Shown: positions 1 to 8,453, counted from the stretch's first letter. The stretch: DNA of 64,000 bases from Polynucleobacter sp. JS-Polo-80-F4 (GCF_018881965.1 NZ_JACVPI010000001.1:1432018-1496017); one strand, 5' to 3'. Notes: a model not told the origin generated them from the sequence alone. Numbers and translations are program-made.

Positions 1-227
1 TTGGCTCCTTTGATGAGCTGTTTGAGGTCTTAACTCTGATTCAGACTAAAAAGGTTGTGCCAATTCCGGTGATATTAGTAGGTAAAAGCTATTGGAATGA
101 GATGTTGAATTTCAAGCAGATGGTGGAATTTGGCGTGATCGATGAAGAGGATATGCAAAGTATTCACTTTTCAGAGACGGCCGAGGAGGCTTGGCAGGTC
201 ATTCAAGATTGGTATCGGTTAGGCTAA
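1..227 (+). CDS. LOG family protein, C-terminal part
   Basis: The window opens inside this gene; the first full codon is at position 3 and the stop is TAA at 225-227, leaving about 74 residues. The visible start, GSFDELFEVLTLIQTKK, matches the region just after the PGGxGTxxE nucleotide-binding motif of the LOG (lysine decarboxylase-like, TIGR00730-type) family, and the following VVPIPVILVGKSYW is the usual next beta strand. Family members are Rossmann-fold nucleotide-binding proteins; some are cytokinin riboside 5'-monophosphate phosphoribohydrolases. The N-terminal half with the rest of the active site is outside the window, so the substrate cannot be judged. Confidence 0.8.
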   Translation, partial: GSFDELFEVLTLIQTKKVVPIPVILVGKSYWNEMLNFKQMVEFGVIDEEDMQSIHFSETAEEAWQVIQDWYRLG

Positions 228-254
228 GAGCGCTAGCCCCTGTAAAATCAAAAC

Positions 255-767
255 ATGAATCCCTCGCAAACTAGCCTGGCAACCTCTCTAGATCTTCCCG
301 GTTATCTCCTGGGTGGTGCCATGCTTTTGTTGGTCATGGTTTTCCATGGCGTCGCATTGCTTCAGATTGCTAAGCGGTATGAAGTAAAAACCTTTCTGTA
401 CTTGGCTGAGAAGAAATACTCTGCTGTCGCACTCTGTTTTTATATTAGCGTCTTCTGCTTATTCTTGACACACATTGCTGAAATACTGATTTGGGGCATT
501 GCCTTATATACATTCAAGTTACTGCCCGCATTAGGTCAAAGTATTTTGTTTAGTGGCAGTACGTACACCGCTATGGGTTTTATGGAAGACACTCTTCCGG
601 ATGGTTGGAAGATGCTTGCGGTCATCATCGCCTTTTCTGGAATGTTTTCCTTTGCATGGACTGCATCAGTCATGATCTCGATGACCAAGAGCTTCCGCCA
701 AGCCTATACCAAGCTGCACATGAGAAAACTCAACATCTCATCTGACATCATTGATCGATTTGAGTAA
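255..767 (+). CDS. Small membrane protein with ion-channel-like pore region
   Basis: This 170-residue protein has three clear hydrophobic segments: about residues 16-38, 54-84 and 120-143. Between the second and third lies a short re-entrant-like stretch, SILFSGSTYTAMGF, followed by an acidic/glycine loop and a last helix. That order (helix, pore helix, filter-like loop, helix) resembles the two-helix potassium channel fold (Ion_trans_2), but the filter position reads TAMGF rather than TVGYG, so potassium selectivity is not supported. The ATG at 255 lies 27 bases after the preceding LOG-family stop, so the two may be cotranscribed. Function is unknown; a channel-like role is inference from topology only. 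Confidence 0.6.
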   Translation: MNPSQTSLATSLDLPGYLLGGAMLLLVMVFHGVALLQIAKRYEVKTFLYLAEKKYSAVALCFYISVFCLFLTHIAEILIWGIALYTFKLLPALGQSILFSGSTYTAMGFMEDTLPDGWKMLAVIIAFSGMFSFAWTASVMISMTKSFRQAYTKLHMRKLNISSDIIDRFE

Positions 768-780
768 ATTATGAGTAAGC

Positions 781-1998
781 ATGGGTAAAGTATGGGATGC
801 CATCATTGTCGGTGGCGGTGCTGCAGGTCTATTCTGTGCCGGGGTTGCTGGCCAGTTGGGCAAGAAAGTACTCGTTCTGGATCATGCAGAAGTTTTAGGT
901 GAGAAGATCCGTATTAGCGGGGGCGGCCGTTGTAACTTCACCAATCTTCATAGTAGCCCGGCAAATTTTCTCTCTCGCAATCAGCATTTTGTTAAGAGTG
1001 CGCTTGCCAGATACCCCTCCATGGAATTCATTAAGCTGGTAGCTTCCTATGGAATTAATTATCATGAGAAACATCAGGGCCAATTATTTTGTGATGACTC
1101 TGCTAAACAAATTATTGACTTACTCTTTGCTGAATGCGCCAAAGGAAACGTCACTATTCGTAATCCAGTCACCGTTCAGTCAATTGAGCAAGAGGGTGAT
1201 CAATGGAGGGTTGCTACTAGTGCTGGTACTGAAAAGTCTAGGTCGGTAGTCATGGCAACGGGTGGTTTACCAGTGCCTGCGATTGGCGCCACTGCTTATT
1301 CCTTAGATATTGCCAAACAGTTTTCATTAAATGTGATTGATCCAAGGCCTGCTCTAGTACCGCTGTCTTTTACTGCAGATAATTTTGGTAATCTCAATGA
1401 CTTAGCTGGCCTGAGCGTTCCAGTCAGAATTGCTTCTGGCTCAAAAGGCCATCGTTATGGTGCTTGTAGGTTTAACGAAGATCTCCTGCTTACCCATAAG
1501 GGACTGTCTGGTCCGGCAGTTCTTCAGGCTAGTAGCTATTGGGAAGAGGGCGAGCCGATTCATATTGATTGGCTTGGGGCTATCGAGCGCCCTGGCGGAT
1601 TTAATTGCGACGAACTATTTAATAATGAAGAGAATCGTTTGAAATTAACCGAGACGATTCTGGCATCAGTTCTACCGCAGCGTTTAGCAAAAGCATTTGC
1701 AGATCAAAAAGGTTTAACCGGTCGCAAATGGGTTGAAGTTTCTAAAAAGGATCGTCAAGCCCTCAAGGAGCTCATTACGAACTGGTCAGTAAAGCCGGCA
1801 GGCACCTTGGGCTGGAAAAAGGCTGAGGTGATGCTAGGTGGTGTAGATACTAAAGAGCTTGATGGCCAAACTATGATGTCACGCAAACATCCAGGATTAT
1901 TCTTTATTGGTGAATGCGTGGATGTTACTGGCCATTTAGGTGGACATAACTTCCAGTGGGCCTGGGCAAGCGGTTTTGCTTGCGCACAGGCCGTATAA
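781..1998 (+). CDS. BaiN/HI0933-type FAD-dependent oxidoreductase
   Basis: 405 residues, full length for the family. An N-terminal dinucleotide-binding motif (GGGAAG, residues 11-16) is followed by the family hallmark ISGGGRCNFTN near residue 46. The C-terminal motif ECVDVTGHLGGHNFQWAWAS closes the FAD site. Proteins of this group (YhiN, HI0933, BaiN) are soluble cytoplasmic flavoproteins; one clostridial member acts in bile acid 7-dehydroxylation, but most have no proven substrate. The ATG at 781 is chosen because an upstream ATG at 771 runs into a stop at once. It follows the membrane protein by 13 bases on the same strand and probably shares its transcript. Confidence 0.85.
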   Translation: MGKVWDAIIVGGGAAGLFCAGVAGQLGKKVLVLDHAEVLGEKIRISGGGRCNFTNLHSSPANFLSRNQHFVKSALARYPSMEFIKLVASYGINYHEKHQGQLFCDDSAKQIIDLLFAECAKGNVTIRNPVTVQSIEQEGDQWRVATSAGTEKSRSVVMATGGLPVPAIGATAYSLDIAKQFSLNVIDPRPALVPLSFTADNFGNLNDLAGLSVPVRIASGSKGHRYGACRFNEDLLLTHKGLSGPAVLQASSYWEEGEPIHIDWLGAIERPGGFNCDELFNNEENRLKLTETILASVLPQRLAKAFADQKGLTGRKWVEVSKKDRQALKELITNWSVKPAGTLGWKKAEVMLGGVDTKELDGQTMMSRKHPGLFFIGECVDVTGHLGGHNFQWAWASGFACAQAV

Positions 1999-2030
1999 AA
2001 ACCAGCCCTTATCTGGTTTGCTTCTTCTTT
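1999..2030 (+). terminator. Possible rho-independent terminator
   Basis: A 7-bp stem (1999-2005 AAACCAG with 2013-2019 CTGGTTT) has a 7-base loop and is followed by a pyrimidine-rich stretch ending TTCTTTT. It begins right after the stop of the flavoprotein gene and overlaps the last codons of the convergent terC. The stem is short and GC-poor, so strength is uncertain. Confidence 0.45.
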
Positions 2031-2770
2031 TCTCGCGAGCGGATATTTAAAAGCTCGACTGATAGTGAAAACGCCATAGCGACGTAGACATATCCTTTGG
2101 GAATATGAACACCCATACCCTCAGCGATCAGCACTACACCCACAACCGTCAGAAAAGATAGGGCTAGCACTTTAATTGAAGGATGGCGATGCACAAAATC
2201 CCCAATGGGTTTTGCTGCAATCAACATAATCAGGACGGATGCTAGAACTGCAGCAATCATGACGCTAATCTGATCAACCATACCTACAGCAGTGATTACG
2301 CTATCTAGAGAGAAAATAATATCTAGCAGTCCAATTTGTAGAACAGAGCCAATAAATAAAGAGAGCATAGACTTGGCATTCTTTTTTCCGTTAGATTCGC
2401 CTTGCTCATCGCCATGTTCTCCAACTTCGACCTCTACATAAATTTCTTTAGATGCTTTCCAGATTAAGAAGAAGCCACCAAGTAGCAAGATTAAATCTCT
2501 ACCGCTAATAGATTTCTCGGCAATACTAAAAAGCGGTTCTGTAAGGCCCATGACCCAGGAAAGACTGAGTAATAAAAGAATACGAGTGACTAAGGCAAAA
2601 ATCAGACCAAAGCGACGAACCTTCTCGCGAATCTCTATGGGAAGTCTATTGGCGATAACGCTGATGAAAATGATGTTGTCGATGCCTAGAATAATCTCCA
2701 GGGCAGAGAGTGTCAGAAAAGCGATCCAAGCATTGGGGTCGCTTAGAAGTTGCATAAAACTTTCGATCAT
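2009..2770 (-). CDS. TerC family integral membrane protein
   Basis: 253 residues with at least seven hydrophobic segments. The two TerC signature helices are present: EIILGIDNIIFISVIANRLP near residue 25 and LLDIIFSLDSVITAVGMVDQ near residue 150, each carrying the conserved acidic residues and the ILGIDN / FSLDS pattern. A charged, glycine/glutamate-rich cytoplasmic loop (about 113-133) separates the halves. TerC proteins are linked to tellurium resistance and, in several bacteria, to manganese export at the cytoplasmic membrane and metalation of secreted proteins; which applies here cannot be told from the sequence. The gene is convergent with the flavoprotein gene and stands alone. Confidence 0.88.
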   Translation of the reverse strand: MIESFMQLLSDPNAWIAFLTLSALEIILGIDNIIFISVIANRLPIEIREKVRRFGLIFALVTRILLLLSLSWVMGLTEPLFSIAEKSISGRDLILLLGGFFLIWKASKEIYVEVEVGEHGDEQGESNGKKNAKSMLSLFIGSVLQIGLLDIIFSLDSVITAVGMVDQISVMIAAVLASVLIMLIAAKPIGDFVHRHPSIKVLALSFLTVVGVVLIAEGMGVHIPKGYVYVAMAFSLSVELLNIRSREKKKQTR

Positions 2771-2840
2771 TTTTTACTTTGCAGTTGTGGCCTTAAGGTA
2801 AAGTGTATCCAAGTAAATGAAATGCATCTCTTAATATATA

Positions 2841-2874
2841 AGCCCATACAGAATATCGGGATATTGCTTGGGCT
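2841..2874 (-). terminator. Nested hairpin downstream of the haemoglobin gene
   Basis: An outer stem (AGCCCA 2841-2846 with TGGGCT 2869-2874) encloses an inner stem (AATATC 2852-2857 with GATATT 2860-2865). It begins 6 bases past the stop of the truncated haemoglobin gene on the minus strand and precedes terC. The following bases on the minus strand are TATATATT rather than a clean T run, so terminator function is tentative. Confidence 0.4.
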
Positions 2875-2879
2875 AATTA

Positions 2880-3269
2880 CTAGTTTGGATGATTTCTCAT
2901 CCAGTCAGCAGTATTGAAAAAGGATTCTTCTAGTTGCTTGGCAGCGCTGCCCTCAATGCAGCAATCTTCCATGGCCTTATACATGCAGGCTAGCCATTGA
3001 TTGCGTTCTTTTAGGCCAATCTTAAATGGGAGATGGCGGGCTCTTAGCATTGGGTGACCATATTTGGGGGAGTAGATATCGGGGCCACCCATCCACCCAG
3101 TTAGGAAGAATTTGAGCTTCTCACGAGAGTTCGAAAGGTCTTGGGGGTGCATAGCTCGAAGATCCCCAAAATTCGGTTCTAGGACCATTAAATCATAAAA
3201 ACGATCGACTAATTCGTCGACTTTATCGATGCCCCCAATAGCCTCATAAATGGATTGTCTGTCAGTCAT
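2880..3269 (-). CDS. Group II (trHbO-type) truncated haemoglobin
   Basis: 129 residues, normal for a 2-on-2 globin. The start MTDRQSIYEAIGG is typical of the pre-A/A helix. The proximal haem ligand is His79 in MLRARHLPF, a Tyr at position 25 fits B10, and Trp92 in NQWLACM fits the G8 tryptophan that marks group II. Such proteins bind O2 and NO in the cytoplasm and are linked to NO/peroxide protection or oxygen handling; the actual ligand chemistry cannot be read from sequence. The gene is a single unit on the minus strand, divergent from the phasin-like gene. Confidence 0.9.
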   Translation of the reverse strand: MTDRQSIYEAIGGIDKVDELVDRFYDLMVLEPNFGDLRAMHPQDLSNSREKLKFFLTGWMGGPDIYSPKYGHPMLRARHLPFKIGLKERNQWLACMYKAMEDCCIEGSAAKQLEESFFNTADWMRNHPN

Positions 3270-3373
3270 TCCCTTATTTTAATGTGTTCAAGCGGGGGAA
3301 TTGGCAGTTACACAAATTCGGTATAGAGTTGAACATCGAAGTTTCATTAACCCTTGCTTATAGGAGCGTAGAA

Positions 3374-3901
3374 ATGGATGCTAAAGAATTACAAAAATGG
3401 CAACGTGAAAAGGCTAAAGAGCTTTTTGATTACTCACATACTCTTTTAGAGGCTGCCAAGAAATTGAGTGAACATCATTTGGCTGAGGTTGAATGGGGAG
3501 TCAAAAATGCCTTAGACAGCGCCAAGTCAGCTGCGAAAAATGATTTAGCTAAATTAAAAGACTTGCAGGAAGAAGCTGCCAAGGAAGCTGCTAAACGTGC
3601 GGCTGCCTATCAAAAGAAAGTGAAGTCAGTTTTGAAAGAGCTTGGTGATGGGGCTGCGGATGAAACTGAGAAGCATCTAGAAAAAGTGCGCAGTTCTTTA
3701 GTGGGCTGGCTTGAGGATGCTGAAAACAAAATACCGGCTCATGCCGATAAGCTCTCTAAAGTTGTTCATGAAATGTCTACTACAGGACAAAACATGTTTA
3801 AAGAGGGGCGCCGCATAGTTAATCAAGTGGCGGAGACTGCAGAAAAAAATATTGATGACTTGGTTAAAAAATCTGGAGCCAAAAAGAAGTCGGATGAATA
3901 G
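3374..3901 (+). CDS. Phasin-like coiled-coil protein
   Basis: 175 residues from the ATG at 3374, which has AGGAG 11 bases upstream; a longer open frame to 3284 overlaps the divergent gene's promoter and lacks such a site. The protein is almost entirely amphipathic helix rich in Ala, Lys and Glu, with no cysteine and no membrane segment, and the LFDYSHTLLEAAKKLSEHHL block resembles the phasin family (PHA granule-associated proteins). Phasins coat polyhydroxyalkanoate granules; no PHA synthase lies in this window, so that role is inference. An alternative is a general stress or nucleoid-associated helical protein. Confidence 0.65.
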   Translation: MDAKELQKWQREKAKELFDYSHTLLEAAKKLSEHHLAEVEWGVKNALDSAKSAAKNDLAKLKDLQEEAAKEAAKRAAAYQKKVKSVLKELGDGAADETEKHLEKVRSSLVGWLEDAENKIPAHADKLSKVVHEMSTTGQNMFKEGRRIVNQVAETAEKNIDDLVKKSGAKKKSDE

Positions 3902-3924
3902 TAACCTTTACTGATGTGAAAACG

Positions 3925-3957
3925 AAAACCGCCTCATTACTGGGGCGGTTTTTTATT
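3925..3957 (+). terminator. Bidirectional rho-independent terminator
   Basis: A 9-bp perfect stem (AAAACCGCC 3925-3933 with GGCGGTTTT 3944-3952) is followed by TTTATT on the plus strand and by a T-rich stretch on the minus strand. It ends the phasin-like gene and overlaps the stop of the convergent small gene at 3953. Confidence 0.85.
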
Positions 3958-4174
3958 GCCAACCCTGTAGCCAAAGCTCACTATTGGTGAGGTCGCGCCA
4001 GGCGATTTGCGTGGTCTTCTTAGAAAAGACTGCCTCAATTTCTACAAACTCAATTTTTTCACTTGGAGGCTCGGGAAGAATGACTTTGCTGACTAAGAAA
4101 TGCTTTTGTTTGGCAATGGGATTTACTGCTGTCCACTTAGTTAGGAGTAGCTTCTTGGGGCTTAATCGATTCAT
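3953..4174 (-). CDS. TIGR02450-type small Trp-containing protein (DUF2389)
   Basis: 73 residues from the ATG at 4174; an in-frame TTG at 4192 would add six residues, but the family normally starts M-N-x-(L/I)-S-P-K-K-L, which matches the ATG. The conserved blocks LTKWTAVNP and KHFLVSKV are both present, as are late Trp residues (ITQIAWRDL-like region and ELWLQGW). No function is established for this family. The stop lies inside the shared terminator hairpin. The gene follows a small lipoprotein gene by about 20 bases on the same strand. Confidence 0.75.
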   Translation of the reverse strand: MNRLSPKKLLLTKWTAVNPIAKQKHFLVSKVILPEPPSEKIEFVEIEAVFSKKTTQIAWRDLTNSELWLQGWQ

Positions 4175-4195
4175 GATGAGTTTTTTCAGCAATTC

Positions 4196-4513
4196 TTATA
4201 AAGCAGTGCACTGAAACTCTTGTCCATGGATCAGTAGTAATCCAGAGGAGGGTGTAAATGTCGCGCTAGACTGAGTGGTTTGGCCTGGACACTGTTGATC
4301 AAAGAAGCTTTCATTACCCAAGCTGCCACAGTAATCCAATTTATCACCTTTAAATTCCATTTGGGCTTTGCGAAGCACCATGGGAATCTTTCCATCGCTA
4401 GTGGAGCTGCAATTCCAGCTGGTGTAGACCTCTCGCTCACAGGCGCACAAGCCCAGGAGGATGGCGAGGCAGGCCAGTAGGCGAATACAGGGAGTTATAT
4501 GGATAAGAGGCAT
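4196..4513 (-). CDS. Small predicted lipoprotein, unknown function
   Basis: 105 residues. The N terminus has a hydrophobic stretch (about residues 9-23) ending LGLCACEREV, a plausible but imperfect lipobox with Cys25 as the lipidated residue. The mature part is short, with four further cysteines (in WNCSST, DYCGSL, QQCPGQ and EFQCTAL) that could pair in the periplasm. I do not recognise a family. It sits upstream of the TIGR02450-type gene and divergent from the FAH-family gene. Confidence 0.55.
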   Translation of the reverse strand: MPLIHITPCIRLLACLAILLGLCACEREVYTSWNCSSTSDGKIPMVLRKAQMEFKGDKLDYCGSLGNESFFDQQCPGQTTQSSATFTPSSGLLLIHGQEFQCTAL

Positions 4514-4641
4514 GTCCTAAGAATAGTGATTTTTTCAATATTCTGCCCAAGACCGGAGTTTGGTATTAATATTTACGGCAGATCGTTTAGAGAACGTATC
4601 GGCACTAATAAAACATTAATAAAAAGATTGAAGGAGACGCT

Positions 4642-5691
4642 GTGGATACAAATCGAAGAGATGCGCTGAAATTGGGCGCTACTGCTGCTATGAGTGGCAT
4701 GTTTATTTCTAATGCCATTGCTGCGCCAGATGGCCAGCCACCGATCGTGGTCGAGCCTTTAACTGGCAAGGCTGGACTCAGGGTTGCTAACTACCTACCA
4801 AAAATGGGCGCTACTTCCAGATTAGGTTTAGTAACAAATGACGGCATGGTAGTGGATATTCCTGCTGAGGCTGCTCGTCAAAAAGTGCAATTGTCATTTG
4901 ATCCGACTTCAATGATTTCTTTGGCTGGTTCAGGCAATAAAGGTTTGCTTGAGTTAGCGGCATTATTTAAGGGTCGCGGAACTAACTTACAGAACGTGAA
5001 TCAAGTAATGTTGCTTTCGCCTATTCCTAAACCACAAAGCAATATTTATTGCGTGGGTTGGAATTATCTTGACCATTTTGAAGAGGGTCTTAAGCACCGC
5101 GCTGATACCGCTGTAAAAGAGTATCCAAAGGTCCCAGTGCTGTTTACTAAAGGCACTCAAACCATGAATGGCCCATTCGATAACATTCCTTATGATGCTG
5201 GCATCTCCACCATGATTGACTGGGAGGCTGAGCTAGCAGTGGTGATTGGTAAAAAAGGTAAGAATATCTCTGAAGATAACGCCATGGACTATGTCTTTGG
5301 CTACTCTGCTTACAACGACACTACAGCGCGTGACATTCAGCAAAAACGTCAGTCTGGACAATGGTTTAAAGGCAAGAGCTTGGATGGTCACGGCCCAATG
5401 GGTCCATGGGTTGTTACTGCCGGTGGCGTCAATTTGGATGACACTCGCATTATTTGTCGCGTGAATGGTGTTGAAAAGCAAAATGCTAGTTACAAGCAAA
5501 TGTATTTCAAGATCCCAGCAATTATTGCTGAGCTATCGCGTGGCTTAACATTACTACCCGGCGATATCATTGCCACTGGCACCCCATCTGGTGTTGGCTC
5601 TGGAAGAACTCCTCAAGAGTTTATGAAGCCGGGTGACGTAATGGAAACCAACATCACCGGCATCGGCATCATTCGCAACAAGATTGCTTAA
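4642..5691 (+). CDS. FAH family hydrolase with Tat signal peptide
   Basis: 349 residues from a GTG at 4642 preceded by AAGGAGACGCT. The first 28 residues form a twin-arginine signal: NRRDALKLG, a short hydrophobic stretch and AIA-A at the cut site. The rest is a complete fumarylacetoacetate hydrolase fold: YCVGWNYLDHFEE (about 135), the metal-binding DWEAELAVVIGKKG (about 194), YNDTTARDIQ, KSLDGHGPMGPWVVT and GDIIATGTPSGVG. Known FAH-family members cleave or decarboxylate diketo or oxo acids in the cytoplasm. An exported, folded enzyme is therefore unusual. The substrate is not predictable, and the gene stands alone between a divergent lipoprotein gene and a convergent rhodanese gene. Confidence 0.88.
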   Translation: MDTNRRDALKLGATAAMSGMFISNAIAAPDGQPPIVVEPLTGKAGLRVANYLPKMGATSRLGLVTNDGMVVDIPAEAARQKVQLSFDPTSMISLAGSGNKGLLELAALFKGRGTNLQNVNQVMLLSPIPKPQSNIYCVGWNYLDHFEEGLKHRADTAVKEYPKVPVLFTKGTQTMNGPFDNIPYDAGISTMIDWEAELAVVIGKKGKNISEDNAMDYVFGYSAYNDTTARDIQQKRQSGQWFKGKSLDGHGPMGPWVVTAGGVNLDDTRIICRVNGVEKQNASYKQMYFKIPAIIAELSRGLTLLPGDIIATGTPSGVGSGRTPQEFMKPGDVMETNITGIGIIRNKIA

Positions 5692-5730
5692 CTAATTAAC
5701 TCGGTTAGATTTACTGACAACAGCAAGGAC

Positions 5731-7320
5731 TTAGAGGACCCAGAAGTGGTGGGTTCCGTCCTTGCCTAGTTGTTCTACTAAACCAAACTCCCAATCAAGA
5801 TAAGCCTGCATTGCTGCGGGATCTACGCTAGTACCCTCATAAGGGCGCTTATAGCGATCCAGAGGAGGCGAGGCTAAATGACTTGGGCCTTTCTCTAGCT
5901 CCAGCCCTGCTTTTACCCAGGCCGCATTTCCACCTGCGAGAATCAACACCTCGGCATCGGTAAGCGTTTTCAGTTCTTGGGCAGCAAAGGAGCTGAGTTC
6001 ACTTGGTGCGCTGGTGATGACATAGCGATCTACCTGAGGAATCTTTTTCAAAGCTTCAGCCAGTTGTGAGCGTAGGGCATACCAACTTCCAGGAATATGC
6101 CCCTTAACGTAGTTGGCGTGTGTACTGAAATCAATGGCAATCGTATTGCTATCTGATTTGAGCCAATTAGAAACCGTCTGAGCATCTACGGTTTCTATTG
6201 TTGGAAGAGTTGGTAGAGGCGTCTTCCAGACTCCTTTTTCGGTGAGGTCAGAAGTATTTGCTCCATCGAGCACGTAGACATCCCACGCCATTTGTGCCAA
6301 CCATGAAGCAGGCATATTAGCTCGCACTCCACCACCGCTCGGGTCAACCAAAACAATGCGGGCGCCACGAACTGGGGCAACCATCTCTGTTTCTTGAACC
6401 AACTGTCCGCCAGGTACGGATCTAAATCCGGAAAGATGTCCAGCTTCATATTCTTCTGGGGTACGAGTATCAAAGAAGTAGGTAGTGCGATCGGATTGTG
6501 CTTTCCAAGTTTGGACATCACTAAGACTGGCGCGCTTGACGCCTGCTCTATCGGCAACACTGCGAGCACGCTCTGCTGCATCAGTCTTAGTAGCTTCACT
6601 TACTTCCTGAAATTTCCTACTTTGACCTTTATCTAGCTCTTGTCCTGCTAAGGTCCAGCCGATCGTACCGTTACGCAGTGCATTGACCTCATTAGGAATG
6701 CCAGCATTAATCAATGACTGAGTACCAATGATGCTACGTGTTCTGCCAGCGCAGTTCACAATGACTTTGGTCTTTGGGTTGGGGGCTAGCTCAGGAAGAC
6801 GTAGGACGAGTTCAGCGCCTGGAACGCTAATCCCTGTCGGAATGCTCATGGTGTTGTATTCATCAAAGCGACGGACATCCACAACCACGACATCTTCTTT
6901 GTTATCAATTAACTGCTTTACTTCTTGAGCTGATAGGGAAGGGGTGTGACGTTTAGATTCAACAAATTCACCAAAAGACTTGCTAGGAACATTAACGTCT
7001 TTGAATACCTCGCCACCTGCAGCCTTCCATCCTTTTACGCCACCCTCAAATACAGAAACATCAGAATAGCCAAGATGAATTAAGCGTTCTGCAGCCAGCC
7101 TTGCAAATCCTTCGCCGTCATCTAGTGTGACGATGGGTACATTCTTCTTTGGCAGCTTGGCGTAAGCGTCGATCTCAATTCTGGAAAGAGGGAGGTTTGC
7201 AGCAAAGAGGGGATGTTCTTGTGCGTGAGGATCTTCTTCCCGGACATCTAATAATGCAATCTCTTCTTTGTTAAGAAGTTTATTGCGAACAAATGAATAA
7301 TTTTTAGTCTCAATGCTCAT
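5731..7320 (-). CDS. Four-domain rhodanese-like sulfurtransferase
   Basis: 529 residues made of four rhodanese domains at about 1-125, 126-235, 260-370 and 375-480, followed by a tail of about 50 residues ending in HHFWVL. Only the second domain has a catalytic cysteine loop (VNCAGRTRS); the matching loops in the others read TLDDGEG, VDPSGGG and TSAPSEL, with no cysteine. No signal peptide is seen, so it should be cytoplasmic. Rhodaneses move sulfane sulfur from thiosulfate or persulfides to acceptors; the inactive domains may be structural or bind partners. It lies 48 bases downstream of a Bug receptor gene on the same strand and may be cotranscribed. Confidence 0.88.
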   Translation of the reverse strand: MSIETKNYSFVRNKLLNKEEIALLDVREEDPHAQEHPLFAANLPLSRIEIDAYAKLPKKNVPIVTLDDGEGFARLAAERLIHLGYSDVSVFEGGVKGWKAAGGEVFKDVNVPSKSFGEFVESKRHTPSLSAQEVKQLIDNKEDVVVVDVRRFDEYNTMSIPTGISVPGAELVLRLPELAPNPKTKVIVNCAGRTRSIIGTQSLINAGIPNEVNALRNGTIGWTLAGQELDKGQSRKFQEVSEATKTDAAERARSVADRAGVKRASLSDVQTWKAQSDRTTYFFDTRTPEEYEAGHLSGFRSVPGGQLVQETEMVAPVRGARIVLVDPSGGGVRANMPASWLAQMAWDVYVLDGANTSDLTEKGVWKTPLPTLPTIETVDAQTVSNWLKSDSNTIAIDFSTHANYVKGHIPGSWYALRSQLAEALKKIPQVDRYVITSAPSELSSFAAQELKTLTDAEVLILAGGNAAWVKAGLELEKGPSHLASPPLDRYKRPYEGTSVDPAAMQAYLDWEFGLVEQLGKDGTHHFWVL

Positions 7321-7368
7321 GCTGTCTCTTAATTGTTTTTTAATATTTCTTTTATGAATCTATTGTAT

Positions 7369-8358
7369 TTAATCTAACTTGGCACCAGACTTTTTAACTA
7401 CTTCACCCCAGCGTGTAATTTCCTGATTGATGTAGGCAGCAAGTTCGGGGCGTGTCATCTTAGGAACAGTTGCTCCCATAGCCGCCCAGCGCTCTTTGAT
7501 CTCAGGTGAGGCAAGCGCTATCTGCACTTCGGCGCTCATCTTATCGACGATATCCTTAGGCGTGCCTTTGATTGCCCACATGGCATACCAGCTCGAGACG
7601 ATGAAATTACTGATTCCTAATTCTTGAGCAGTCGGCACATTTGGAAATGCATCAACTCTTTTGGAGGTGGCTACTGCAACCGCAATCAGTTGACCATTCT
7701 TAATGAAAGGCGCTGCGCCTGCTAGTGTGTCAAACATCATATCTACTTGGCCCGCCACGAGATCTTGCAGCGCTGGTCCAGTGCCGCGATAAGGAATGTG
7801 CGTAATGAACAGTTTGTTCTGCATCTTAAATAGCTCACCGGTTAAATGCTGTGATGTGCCATTGCCTGTAGATGCGTAGTTATATTTCCCTGGATTCTTG
7901 CGAATCTCTTCCATGATGGATTTCAAATCATTCTTTGGAAACTTAGTTGGATTCACAACGATGACATGGGGAACGCTACCAATGATCGCGATAGGTTCAA
8001 AATCTTTGGTGATGTCATATGACAGGTTGGTGTACATGCTTGGCGCAATCGAATGATGCACTGCACCAAGAAGCCAGGTATAGCCATCAGGAGCCATTTT
8101 TGCTGCAACTGCAGCGCCCAAGGTCCCGCCTGCGCCACCCCGGTTATCAACCACAATAGAGTCGTTTAATTGGACTGAAAGTTGCTTAGCTAGAGGGCGT
8201 CCAAAGGCGTCTACAGCACCGCCTGGTGGGAAAGGGTTAATAAAGGTAATTGGCTTGTTAGAAGCCGGCCAGGAGCTGGTTTGAGCGCTGGCTGAAAGTG
8301 TGATTAGTCCGCCAATCAACAGTAGAAGGACATTTCTGAGCATTTTGCGTGTCTCCAA
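7369..8358 (-). CDS. Bug family TTT-type solute receptor
   Basis: 329 residues with a cleavable signal peptide (about 1-25, ending SASAQ). The mature part shows the Bug/TctC pattern: KPITFINPFPPGGAVDAFGR, the VDNRGGAGG block, AAKMAPDGYTWLLG and FEPIAIIGSVPHVIVV. These periplasmic receptors bind carboxylates or other small organic acids for tripartite tricarboxylate transporters. No TctA/TctB membrane genes are nearby, as is common in betaproteobacteria, where Bug genes far outnumber transporters. An internal ATG five codons in is an equally good start. The downstream rhodanese gene may share the transcript. Confidence 0.9.
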   Translation of the reverse strand: METRKMLRNVLLLLIGGLITLSASAQTSSWPASNKPITFINPFPPGGAVDAFGRPLAKQLSVQLNDSIVVDNRGGAGGTLGAAVAAKMAPDGYTWLLGAVHHSIAPSMYTNLSYDITKDFEPIAIIGSVPHVIVVNPTKFPKNDLKSIMEEIRKNPGKYNYASTGNGTSQHLTGELFKMQNKLFITHIPYRGTGPALQDLVAGQVDMMFDTLAGAAPFIKNGQLIAVAVATSKRVDAFPNVPTAQELGISNFIVSSWYAMWAIKGTPKDIVDKMSAEVQIALASPEIKERWAAMGATVPKMTRPELAAYINQEITRWGEVVKKSGAKLD

Positions 8359-8453
8359 GCTATTTATGAGGATGTGAATCTATTGTGGCTGAACACGCCA
8401 ATATAAGAGTTATCCCTGATTTGGGGGGCGATTTTCTATGCTTTTTATGGGGA

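Noticed and set aside
3284..3373. 30-codon upstream extension of the phasin-like gene
   Set aside because: It has no ribosome site and would cover the divergent promoter of the haemoglobin gene.
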